Shown: positions 7,872 through 15,126 of the stretch, piece by piece
How positions within the stretch are numbered: position 1 is the first letter of the stretch
Layout of the letters: the number at the start of each line of letters is the position of its first letter
Assembly (NCBI GenBank): GCA_030833685.1
Contig: JAURGS010000009.1
Coordinates: 1-24,762, forward strand
Length of the DNA: 24,762 nucleotides
DNA from: Rhodoferax sp.
GTDB taxonomy: Bacteria > Pseudomonadota > Gammaproteobacteria > Burkholderiales > Burkholderiaceae_C
Reading direction: 5' to 3'
Program-made: the position numbers and the translations under genes
The notes under the pieces: generated by a model
The model's database searches: none
Told to the model about the DNA's origin: nothing
The model's input: the letters and a program-made list of their open reading frames with translations, nothing else

Positions 7872-8875
7872 AGCCAAGTCAGACAAAATTGATCGGAGAG
7901 CACCCGTCTATCGTGGCCTTGCGTGACTTGATCGCGCGCGTGGCACCAAGCCGGGCCGGAACCGTGTTGATTTACGGTGAAACCGGCTCAGGCAAGGGCC
8001 TGGTTGCGCGCATGATTCATGAAGGCTCGCAGCGAGCCGCCAAGGCCTTTGTGGACATCAACTGCGCAGCGATACCGGCCGAGTTGCTGGAGTCCGAGCT
8101 GTTCGGGCATGAGCGTGGCGCTTTCACCGGCGCGGTCATGAAAAAAGAAGGCCTGATCGAGGCGGGCAACGGCGGATCGGTCTTTCTGGATGAAATCCGT
8201 GAGCTGCACCCGGTCATGCAGGCCAAAATTCTCACATTGCTTGACACGAAACGCTTTCGCCGTGTTGGCGCGGTTAAGCCGATTGATGTTGACGTGCGCT
8301 TTATTGCGGCGACCAACAAGATCCTGCTGCAAGAGGTGAATGCGGGCAAGTTTCGCGATGACCTGTATTACCGGCTGCAGGTCATCTCAATCAATGTCCC
8401 GCCATTGCGGGAGCGCGGCAGCGATATTTTGCTGCTGGCAGACAATTTTCTGCACAAGTACCAGCAGGCCCATGGCGGACAGCGCAAGCAGGTTCATCCG
8501 GAGGTGGCGCAGATTTTTCTGACCTACAGCTGGCCGGGCAATGTGCGAGAGCTTGAAAACCTGATGGAGCGCATCTGCCTGCTTGAGGATGGCCCGCAGG
8601 TTCTGGTGTCCCATCTGCCGGCGCGAATTCTGCGAACGGTTCAAAACCCGCTGCCGATGGCCGCTGCAGCGTCTGCAGCGGCAACCCAAGTGGGCGAATC
8701 GGCGCGCGCGCCAGCGGAATACCACGCGGCCACCGCCGCCTTTCAACGCGCGCTAATCGCCCGTGTGATGCAAGAGTGCCAGCACCACATCGCTGATGCC
8801 GCCGAGCGCTTGAACTTGTCACGCCATGCGCTCAGGCACCAGATGATCAAGCTTGGCATGCTGCCCAAAGAGTGA
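7868..8875 (+). CDS. Sigma-54-dependent transcriptional activator lacking a sensory domain
   Basis: A 335-residue bacterial enhancer-binding protein. The AAA+ domain starts almost at residue 1: Walker A GETGSGKG (37-44), sigma-54 contact loop GAFTGA (84-89), Walker B VFLDE (Asp108, Glu109), arginine finger region FRDDLYYRL, and sensor II GNVREL (224-229). An alanine-rich linker (about 262-292) leads to a Fis-type helix-turn-helix (about 305-330, with LSRHALRHQMIKLG). There is no receiver, GAF, PAS or V4R domain, as in PspF or HrpR/S, so control must come from another protein, from expression level or from the AAA+ domain itself. In the usual DEIGEL the Gly is replaced by Arg111 (DEIREL). It lies between two sigma-54 promoters and is probably transcribed from the first, which implies positive autoregulation. 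Confidence 0.95.
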   Translation: MKPSQTKLIGEHPSIVALRDLIARVAPSRAGTVLIYGETGSGKGLVARMIHEGSQRAAKAFVDINCAAIPAELLESELFGHERGAFTGAVMKKEGLIEAGNGGSVFLDEIRELHPVMQAKILTLLDTKRFRRVGAVKPIDVDVRFIAATNKILLQEVNAGKFRDDLYYRLQVISINVPPLRERGSDILLLADNFLHKYQQAHGGQRKQVHPEVAQIFLTYSWPGNVRELENLMERICLLEDGPQVLVSHLPARILRTVQNPLPMAAAASAAATQVGESARAPAEYHAATAAFQRALIARVMQECQHHIADAAERLNLSRHALRHQMIKLGMLPKE

Positions 8876-8957
8876 TTCACACGCATGAACAGCGCGCATC
8901 GCACACCAGGCCCCAGAAAACAGGCCGTCTTTCCACGGACGTGGCGTCTGCCAGAGG

Positions 8958-8973
8958 TGGCATGGATTCTGCT
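8958..8973 (+). promoter_or_regulatory. Second sigma-54 (-24/-12) promoter, before the AtuA-family gene
   Basis: The sequence TGGCATG-GATT-CTGCT has GG and GC exactly 10 bases apart and shares both conserved blocks letter for letter with the promoter at 1102-1117. The predicted start is near 8984, 38 bases before the AtuA-family ATG. Upstream are a short GTGA-T-TCAC repeat at 8872-8880 (about 108 bases before the start) and CCACG-GA-CGTGG at 8933-8944; either could be a protein site, but neither copies the 976-990 repeat exactly. Confidence 0.72.
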
Positions 8974-9021
8974 CAGCGTCATTAAGAGTAAACAAATCGA
9001 GTTCAAACCGGAGTTAAGCGC

Positions 9022-10392
9022 ATGCGCTCATTGAAAATCATTTGCCCGAACGGGCACCTGGGCTTTGCGCCCATTCGCCCAGAGAGTTTTAACCTGGCGG
9101 TGGCTGCGGGCACCGACTTCATTGCCGCTGACTCCGGCAGTGACGACATTGGACCAGGCCCCTTGGGCAGCGACACGTCCACCAGCCCGTTGGACTGGCA
9201 GCGTCACGACCTGGAGCACATGCTGCTGGCCGCGCGCAAGCTCGGTGTGCCCATGATCATTGGCTCCTCAGGCGACACCGGGTCCAATAGCCGGGTTGAC
9301 CTGTATGTGGACATCATCCGCGACCTGGCGAAAAAGCATCAGCTGGCACCCTTTAAGTTGGGGTATTTCTACTCCGAGGTCGACAAAAAATGGCTTGGCC
9401 AGCAGATGAGGATGGGCCAAACGGTTGCCGGTTTGGATGGCTTTGCTGACCTGACGCATGAAGAACTCGATGCCACCGAGCGTGTTGTGGCCATGGCTGG
9501 GGTGCACCCCTTTGTCGAGTTGCTCAAGCAGGGCGCTGAGGTCATCATCGGCGGGCGCAGCTCGGATGCGGCCATATTTGCCGCCGCTGCGATATTTCAC
9601 GACTACGCGGATGACCACGCCTACTATCTGGGCAAGGTGCTGGAGTGCGCCTCGTTTTGCGCCGAGCCTTATGGCGGCAAAGAGACCGTCATGGGTGAGA
9701 TCAGCGATACCGATGTTCAGGTCACCGCGATGAGCCCTGCCCAGCGTTGCACGGTGGCTTCGGTTTCGGGCCACGCCATGTACGAGCGCTCCAACCCGTA
9801 TGAAGAGTTTTTTGCGGGTGGCAAGCTCGACATGACCAATTGCCACTATGAGCAACTAACCGAGAAAACCACCCGCATCACCGGCTCCAAATTCATCGCC
9901 GACCAACAGGTGCGTGTCAAGCTCGAGGGTGCAGGCAAAGTGGGTGAGCGATTTATTGGTTTTTGCGGTGTGCGCGACCCCTACACCATTGCCAATATTG
10001 ACCGTGTGATGGATTGGGCCCGTGACCAGGTCAAACAGCGTTTTGGCGACACCGGCTATGAGCTGCACTACAACGTCTATGGCCGCGATGGTGTTATGGG
10101 GGACTTGGACCCGATGCGAAACCAGCCGGGCCACGAGCTCGGCATCATGGTCCAAGGGGTGGCCCCGACAGCCAAGATGGCTGAGGAAGTGACCATGATT
10201 GGCTTGCGCCAGATGTTTTACGCGCGACTGCCCGACGTCAAAGGCACGGCAGGCTCGGTGTCTTTCCCGCTCGATGAGGTGCTGCATGCCAGCCCCGCCT
10301 ATCGCTGGACGCTTAACCACACCGTGGCGGTCGATGATCCGATGCAGCTTTTCCCCACGCATCTGATCACGATCAGCCATCAAGGCACTTGA
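9022..10392 (+). CDS. AtuA-family protein (DUF1446)
   Basis: A 456-residue cytoplasmic protein of the acyclic terpene utilisation AtuA / DUF1446 family. The reaction of the family is not firmly known; the name comes from the terpene utilisation cluster of Pseudomonas, which does not prove a terpene role here. Characteristic segments are the N-terminal ICPNGHLGFAPI, the acidic GTDFIAADSGSDDIGPGPLG, the MIIGSSGDTGSN glycine-rich stretch and VIIGGRSSDAAIFAAAAI. The start is well supported by GGAG at 9010-9013 with 8-base spacing. It is 15 bases ahead of a DUF4387 gene, a standard pairing, and directly downstream of a predicted sigma-54 promoter. Confidence 0.88.
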   Translation: MRSLKIICPNGHLGFAPIRPESFNLAVAAGTDFIAADSGSDDIGPGPLGSDTSTSPLDWQRHDLEHMLLAARKLGVPMIIGSSGDTGSNSRVDLYVDIIRDLAKKHQLAPFKLGYFYSEVDKKWLGQQMRMGQTVAGLDGFADLTHEELDATERVVAMAGVHPFVELLKQGAEVIIGGRSSDAAIFAAAAIFHDYADDHAYYLGKVLECASFCAEPYGGKETVMGEISDTDVQVTAMSPAQRCTVASVSGHAMYERSNPYEEFFAGGKLDMTNCHYEQLTEKTTRITGSKFIADQQVRVKLEGAGKVGERFIGFCGVRDPYTIANIDRVMDWARDQVKQRFGDTGYELHYNVYGRDGVMGDLDPMRNQPGHELGIMVQGVAPTAKMAEEVTMIGLRQMFYARLPDVKGTAGSVSFPLDEVLHASPAYRWTLNHTVAVDDPMQLFPTHLITISHQGT

Positions 10393-10407
10393 GGCCGGAG
10401 AACCACC

Positions 10408-10731
10408 ATGACCGACACCGCTTTGAAGAACCTGGCCAAAACCATCCGCAGCAAGAACGCGGGTGTTAACAAGATCACCTTTGACATTATTTTTCGTGAT
10501 AAGGCCAATTACGACCGCGTGAAAAAGTCACGTGCCTTGACGCGAGAAACCATGGCCGCGCTGTATGCCATACCGCCAGAGCGCATCTCGGACTTTGTCG
10601 AGTACGACCCGGCCTACGCGATCAAGTTCACGATTTACCGTCTGCGCCCGAGTGGCAGCGCGGGTGACGGTGACATTTTTGGCGCACAGCAGTACGCCCC
10701 TTTGCTGGATTTGATGATCCCCATGGCCTGA
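10408..10731 (+). CDS. DUF4387 family protein, partner of AtuA-family protein
   Basis: A 107-residue small cytoplasmic protein. The sequence follows the DUF4387 pattern: LAKTIRSKNAG near the N-terminus, FDIIFRDKANYDRVKKS, an acidic YDPAYAIKFTI, and the glycine-rich end RPSGSAGDGDIFGAQQYAPLLD. Such proteins are nearly always encoded next to AtuA-family proteins and may be a subunit or extra domain of them; the activity is unknown. GGAG about seven bases before the ATG supports the start. It is the last gene of this plus-strand group; the next gene is convergent, 34 bases away, and no clear terminator is visible between them. Confidence 0.87.
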   Translation: MTDTALKNLAKTIRSKNAGVNKITFDIIFRDKANYDRVKKSRALTRETMAALYAIPPERISDFVEYDPAYAIKFTIYRLRPSGSAGDGDIFGAQQYAPLLDLMIPMA

Positions 10732-10765
10732 GCGCGGCCGCCTTCGGGACGACCGGCATGCGGGC

Positions 10766-11857
10766 TTAATGCGTCAAAAGGCGGACCTGCAAAGGGTCGA
10801 TGCCCAGGCGCACCTCGGCGCCGACTTCATGCAGGCCGGCGCCGCTGAAATGGGGCTCGTGTGCAATCAGGCTCAAGTCACCAACGCGTACACGGTAGCG
10901 GGATGACTCGCCCAGGAATTCACAGCTTTGCACCAGGCCACTGAGCCAAAACCTGTCGGATTCCTGTGTCTCAGCAGGCTTGCACATGCGCACCGTGTGC
11001 GGGCGAAAAGCCAATGTCGAGGCGCCAGGCTGGGCAGCCCCTTCGGGTGTGGGCAGGCTCAGGGTGCCAATGCCGGGCGCCTCAAAACTGAGGTGTTGCC
11101 CATGAACAGCGGTGATCTGACCGTCGATCAGATTGGTGGTGCCCACAAAGCCGGCAACAAAGCGGTTGGCCGGGAAGTCAAACAAGCTGGCCGCAGAGCC
11201 CACCTGCTGAAGAATCCCATGGTCGAGAACGGCCATCCGGTCAGCCGTGGTCATGGCCTCTTCCTGGTCGTGCGTGACAAAAATAGTGGTCAGGCCCAGG
11301 GTGCGTTGCAGGTGTTTGATCTCCTCGCGCATTTGTACCCGCAGGTTTTTGTCCAGATTGGACAGAGGCTCGTCGAGCAAAAGCAGCTTGGGCTCAATGA
11401 CCACGGTGCGGGCTAGCGCCACGCGTTGCTGCTGCCCACCGGAGAGCTGGCCGGGACGGCGCTCGCCGAATGCCGACAGGCCAACCAGTTCCAGGGCTGC
11501 GCCCACTCGGCGCTTGATCTCGTCTTTGGGCGCTCGCCGCTCAACCAGGCCGAAAGCAACGTTGTCCCACACCGTCATGTGTGGCCACAGCGCGTAGTTC
11601 TGAAACACCATGCCCACATTGCGTTGGTGGGCGGGCGTGCCGGTTATGTCCTGTCCATCAATCAGGAGCTCGCCGCGTTGATGTCGGTTAAAGCCAGCGA
11701 TCAGGCGCAGCAGGGTTGACTTTCCCGACCCTGAGGGCCCGAGCAGGGCAAAGAATTCGCCAGGCTCGATCAGGATGTTGATGTCTTTGAGAACCTCGGT
11801 GCGGCCATAGCTCAGGCTGATGTGCCTGGCCTGCAGAGATACCTTGTTCAGATGCAT
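10766..11857 (-). CDS. ABC transporter ATP-binding protein, FbpC/PotA type
   Basis: A 363-residue cytoplasmic ATPase energising the importer encoded upstream on the same strand. Motifs are Walker A GPSGSGKS (40-47), Q-loop Gln86, signature LSGGQ (138-142), Walker B LLLLDE (Asp162, Glu163), D-loop SNLD and switch His196 (VTHDQ). After about residue 240 comes a TOBE-like beta region (VGTTNLIDGQITAV and following), usual for iron(III), polyamine, phosphonate and thiamine importers, so the ligand class cannot be chosen from this subunit. It is the last gene of the minus-strand group, 16 bases after the permease gene. Confidence 0.93.
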   Translation of the reverse strand: MHLNKVSLQARHISLSYGRTEVLKDINILIEPGEFFALLGPSGSGKSTLLRLIAGFNRHQRGELLIDGQDITGTPAHQRNVGMVFQNYALWPHMTVWDNVAFGLVERRAPKDEIKRRVGAALELVGLSAFGERRPGQLSGGQQQRVALARTVVIEPKLLLLDEPLSNLDKNLRVQMREEIKHLQRTLGLTTIFVTHDQEEAMTTADRMAVLDHGILQQVGSAASLFDFPANRFVAGFVGTTNLIDGQITAVHGQHLSFEAPGIGTLSLPTPEGAAQPGASTLAFRPHTVRMCKPAETQESDRFWLSGLVQSCEFLGESSRYRVRVGDLSLIAHEPHFSGAGLHEVGAEVRLGIDPLQVRLLTH

Positions 11858-11873
11858 GGGTCGGGGTCCTCGC

Positions 11874-13607
11874 TTACTGGGCCTGTGCTGGTGCGGGCGT
11901 GCGCGCGTTGTCGATCACGCGGTGCGACAGGTAAGTGCCGACGGCGACGACGGCCACTGCAATCACGCCCAGCGCAGCGCCCGGCCCGCGTCCTGCAATG
12001 CTTTGCATGTACAGGTAAATGCCGTAGCTCATCGGCGCCTGGCTTTGCGCCGAGGTCAGCAAGATAGTGGCTGACAGCTCTACTGCAGCGGTGATAAAGC
12101 TGGTGACAAAGCCGGCAAGAATGCCGCCGAGCATCAGCGGCACCATCACCCGGCGCGCCGTGCTGAGCTTGCCCGCGCCGAGGCTGCTGGCTGCTTCTTC
12201 TAGCGAAATGTGCACCTGTTGCAAAGCCGCCATGCATGAGCGCAGCGCGTAAGGCAGCCGCCGGATAGCGTAGGCCATCATGATCAGAAACCAGGTCGCC
12301 ACCATGGGTGTGTCGGTAAAGGGCACATTCACGCCTTTGAACATGCGCAAGTAGCCAATGGCCAGCACCAGTCCGGGTATGGCCAGCGCAATCGATGCCA
12401 GGTAGTCCAGCCATTGGCGCGCCGGCAGGTGGGTGCGGTAAATCAGGTAGGCAATCGTCGTGCCAAGCACGATGTCAAGGGTAGCTGCCAGCGAGCAATA
12501 CTTCAGCGTGTTGACGATCATCATCTTGGAATCGGTGAACACGGTTGAGTAGTGCTCTAGCGTGTAGCTGTCGGGCAGCACCGAAAAGCTCCAGACCTTG
12601 GAGAGCGACATGAGCAAAATGCCGATGTGTGGCGCCAAGGTCACCAGCAAGACAAAAATGATCCAGCCGTAGGCTAGCAGGGACTCCCAGCCCTTGAGTT
12701 GGCGACGCTGCAGTGAGCCACCGCCTTTTTGCAGGGTGGAGTAGTCCTTGCCCTTCATCACCCTGGCAGCCATCCACAGCGCCAGAATCGACATCGCGAT
12801 CATGATGACGCTGACCACATAGCCCAGGGGATCCTCGATGCCAATGGATGTGATGCGCAAATAGGCCTGCGGCGCCAGCATATTGGTTACACCCAGCACC
12901 AAGGGCGTGCCCAGGTCATCAAATACCTTGACGAACACCAAAGCGGCACCGGCCAGAAAGCCTGGGAGCGAGAGCGGAAAAATGATTCGCCAGAACAGAC
13001 GCCAACCTTTGGCGCCCAGATTGAGTGCCGACTCCTCCATGGCCCCGTCAATATTGCGCATGGCAGCCACGAGGTTTAAAAGAATGAATGGAAAGTAATG
13101 AATGCTTTCAACAAAAGTCACCCCTACCAGCCCATTCATCAACGGGATCGTGAAGCCGAACCAATCGTTGAGAATGAGGTTGACCGATCCGCTGCGGCCA
13201 AAAATCAGCTGTAGCGCAACGGCGCCGACAAATGGCGGCATGATCAGTGGCAGTACGCCCAGCGTCTGAATCAGCAGGGCGCCACGAAACTCAAACCGCA
13301 CGGTCAGATAAGCCAAGGGGATGGCGATCAGCGAGGCAAAAAACACCGAGGCCAGCGCCACCGTCAGGCTGTTGACGAAGGACTCACGCATCAGCGTCTG
13401 GTCAAAAAAAGTGCTGAAGTGCCCCAGCGTGAAGCCGCCTGTTTCGTTGACAAAGGCGGTGTAGATCACCAGGCCGATAGGCACCAGCAAAAAGATGGCC
13501 AGAAAGGCCAGCACCAGGCCCGCCAGTGACCAGTGTGCCCAGGCCACAGGGGCTCGAAATTGCGCGGGTGCTCCCGCAGCAGCGCGCGGACTTAAGGCGA
13601 CAGACAT
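11874..13607 (-). CDS. ABC transporter permease, fused FbpB type (two transport domains)
   Basis: A 577-residue inner-membrane protein with about 12 hydrophobic helices, in effect two permease domains in one chain. Both halves keep an EAA loop for docking the ATPase: MEESALNLGAKGWRLFWRII in the first half and LEEAASSLGAGKLSTARRVM in the second. The gene lies between the binding-protein and ATPase genes. The start is ATG at 13607, followed by a short soluble leader and a first helix LVLAFLAIFLLVPIGLVIY. The ribosome-binding site is poor (GAG eight bases upstream), and a hairpin stands just before it in the message, which may lower its translation relative to the binding protein. Confidence 0.94.
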   Translation of the reverse strand: MSVALSPRAAAGAPAQFRAPVAWAHWSLAGLVLAFLAIFLLVPIGLVIYTAFVNETGGFTLGHFSTFFDQTLMRESFVNSLTVALASVFFASLIAIPLAYLTVRFEFRGALLIQTLGVLPLIMPPFVGAVALQLIFGRSGSVNLILNDWFGFTIPLMNGLVGVTFVESIHYFPFILLNLVAAMRNIDGAMEESALNLGAKGWRLFWRIIFPLSLPGFLAGAALVFVKVFDDLGTPLVLGVTNMLAPQAYLRITSIGIEDPLGYVVSVIMIAMSILALWMAARVMKGKDYSTLQKGGGSLQRRQLKGWESLLAYGWIIFVLLVTLAPHIGILLMSLSKVWSFSVLPDSYTLEHYSTVFTDSKMMIVNTLKYCSLAATLDIVLGTTIAYLIYRTHLPARQWLDYLASIALAIPGLVLAIGYLRMFKGVNVPFTDTPMVATWFLIMMAYAIRRLPYALRSCMAALQQVHISLEEAASSLGAGKLSTARRVMVPLMLGGILAGFVTSFITAAVELSATILLTSAQSQAPMSYGIYLYMQSIAGRGPGAALGVIAVAVVAVGTYLSHRVIDNARTPAPAQAQ

Positions 13608-13622
13608 CGGCAGCTCAGGTCA

Positions 13623-13653
13623 CGCAGATCAACCGCATAGGCGGTTGTCTGCG
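13623..13653 (-). other. Intercistronic hairpin between binding-protein and permease genes
   Basis: The arms at 13623-13636 and 13641-13653 pair over 13 base pairs with one bulged base and a 4-base loop (inner arms AACCGC/GCGGTT, outer arms CGCAGA/TCTGCG). It lies 14 bases after the binding-protein stop on the minus strand. No T-run follows in the direction of transcription, so read-through into the permease gene is expected. Confidence 0.7.
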
Positions 13654-13666
13654 AAGAACCGCAGAA

Positions 13667-14998
13667 TCACTTGATCAGCGCCGCGGCCTGCTCGGCCAGC
13701 TCAGTAGCCTTTTGGTAATTAGACCGGGCTTTGGTGTTCCAAAGGTCTTCCAGGCCGGTGAGCTGCTTGGCCACAGCGACTTCTTTTTTGTTCTTGCGAA
13801 ACAGCTCAAGAAACTGTGGGTCCTTGATCATCGATTCGGATACCAGTGGCGCGTACGCAAAGCTGCGCGCCTGCTTGATCATCTCGGCGGCTTGGGCACT
13901 GGGCTTGGCTTTGAGTTTGCGCTCGGCCTCATGAATGGCGCCGGTGGCAGCCTGAAGGTCTTTCAGGCGAAAGGTGATCATCTGGTCGAACAGGCTCACG
14001 ACCACCTGGTAGCGGTCGCTTGACAGGGTGGAGTCAAAGTTGACCTTGGCGCGCTTGGCAATTTCCAACGCATCCGGGTAATTGGCTGGTACTTTGCTGC
14101 CGAATGCCGAGTTGGGAAGAATGGGCAGGCGGCTGATCTTGGGGTCAAACAGCAGCTCCTGGCCTTCACGCGACAAGGCGAAGGTGATGAATTTTTTGGC
14201 TTCATCTGCATTCTTGCTGCCGGTCACCAGGCCGATGTTGGCGGGCACCACCGAGGTCACGGTTGGGTAATGGAACTCGACCGGAAAGCCCGAGTACTTG
14301 GCAGCCAGACCAAAAAAGTCAATCACCAGGCCAATGCCGAACTGGCCATTGTTGACCCCGTCAGGTACGCCGAAGCTGCGGTCGGTGATGGCAGCACAGT
14401 TGCCCGCGATCTGCAGCATTTGCGCCCAGCCTTTCTCCCAGCCCTCACCTTGCAGCACGGTCTCTACCGTGAGGTGCGTGGTACCCGAGCGCGAGGGAGA
14501 GGACATGGCCACGTGCCCGAAATACTCTCGCCGGACCAAGTCGGCCCATTCCTTGGGCGCAGGCACCTTGTTGGCCTGCATGTAGCGGGTGTTCCACATC
14601 AGCCCGTAGCCAGCCAGCGCCTGGCCGTAGTACAAACCGTCTGGGTCGTTGAGCGGATAGTTGCCAATCTTGGCCGGCGCAGCCGGGTTTTTGACCTCTG
14701 GCGCAGCGGTTAGCAGTTTGTCGCGCGACAGCACCTCAAAAGCATCGGGTGCGGAGGCCCACATCACGTCGGGTCGTTGGCCCGCTGGCAGCTCTTTAAT
14801 GTAGGCAATGGACGCGGTGGTGTTCTTGTTGAGAATTTCCAGCTTGATGCCAGGGTTGGCCGACTCGAACGCTTTTTTATACGCTTGTGTCAGCTCTTTA
14901 GGAAACGAGGTCACCACAGACACCGTGCCTGCGTGCGAAACGCAGGCAGCGGTCATCAGGCTAAGTGCAAGTGTTCGTAGAGTGAATGGGTTGGGCAT
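13667..14998 (-). CDS. ABC transporter extracellular substrate-binding protein, long FbpA/PgtC-like form
   Basis: A 443-residue periplasmic binding protein with a signal peptide (core LALSLMTAACV, cleavage after SHA near residue 23) and the family opening VSVVTSFPKELTQAYKKAFE. Signature parts are the PDVMWASAPDAFEVL segment and GLMWNTRYMQANKVPAPKEWADL. It is about 100 residues longer than ordinary FbpA proteins. The extra C-terminal part (from about residue 330) is rich in Ala, Lys, Glu and Gln and probably helical, as in longer PgtC-type binding proteins. AAGGAG precedes the ATG at 14998. The ligand is unknown; the FbpA/PgtC group binds ferric iron, phosphonates, phosphoglycerate and other organic anions. 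Confidence 0.92.
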   Translation of the reverse strand: MPNPFTLRTLALSLMTAACVSHAGTVSVVTSFPKELTQAYKKAFESANPGIKLEILNKNTTASIAYIKELPAGQRPDVMWASAPDAFEVLSRDKLLTAAPEVKNPAAPAKIGNYPLNDPDGLYYGQALAGYGLMWNTRYMQANKVPAPKEWADLVRREYFGHVAMSSPSRSGTTHLTVETVLQGEGWEKGWAQMLQIAGNCAAITDRSFGVPDGVNNGQFGIGLVIDFFGLAAKYSGFPVEFHYPTVTSVVPANIGLVTGSKNADEAKKFITFALSREGQELLFDPKISRLPILPNSAFGSKVPANYPDALEIAKRAKVNFDSTLSSDRYQVVVSLFDQMITFRLKDLQAATGAIHEAERKLKAKPSAQAAEMIKQARSFAYAPLVSESMIKDPQFLELFRKNKKEVAVAKQLTGLEDLWNTKARSNYQKATELAEQAAALIK

Positions 14999-15126
14999 GG
15001 TGTCTCCTTGGCGTTGCCATTTAAGTTGTGTTGCCGCGCATCATATCCAAAGCAGGCCTAAAACCAGAGTGCGGCCGTGCACTTGCAAGCCCGGGCCGTC
15101 GGGTGCTGGACTGGCCAGCGCGCTGT

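Noticed and set aside
8933..8944. CCACG-GA-CGTGG repeat as the enhancer site of the second sigma-54 promoter
   Set aside because: It is symmetric but only about 45 bases before the predicted start, too close for usual enhancer binding, and unlike the 976-990 repeat.
9268..9855. Open frame of 195 codons on the minus strand
   Set aside because: It is fully antisense to the well-supported AtuA-family gene and no family features were seen.
10732..10765. Terminator between the convergent DUF4387 and ATPase genes
   Set aside because: Only short imperfect GC pairing and no T-run in either direction; not enough to call.
13526..14023. Open frame of 165 codons on the plus strand
   Set aside because: It runs antisense across the binding-protein/permease boundary, including the hairpin; no domain seen.
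15116..15125. CAGCGCGCTG palindrome next to the aldo/keto reductase stop as a terminator
   Set aside because: No loop and no T-run; short GC palindromes are expected at this base composition.
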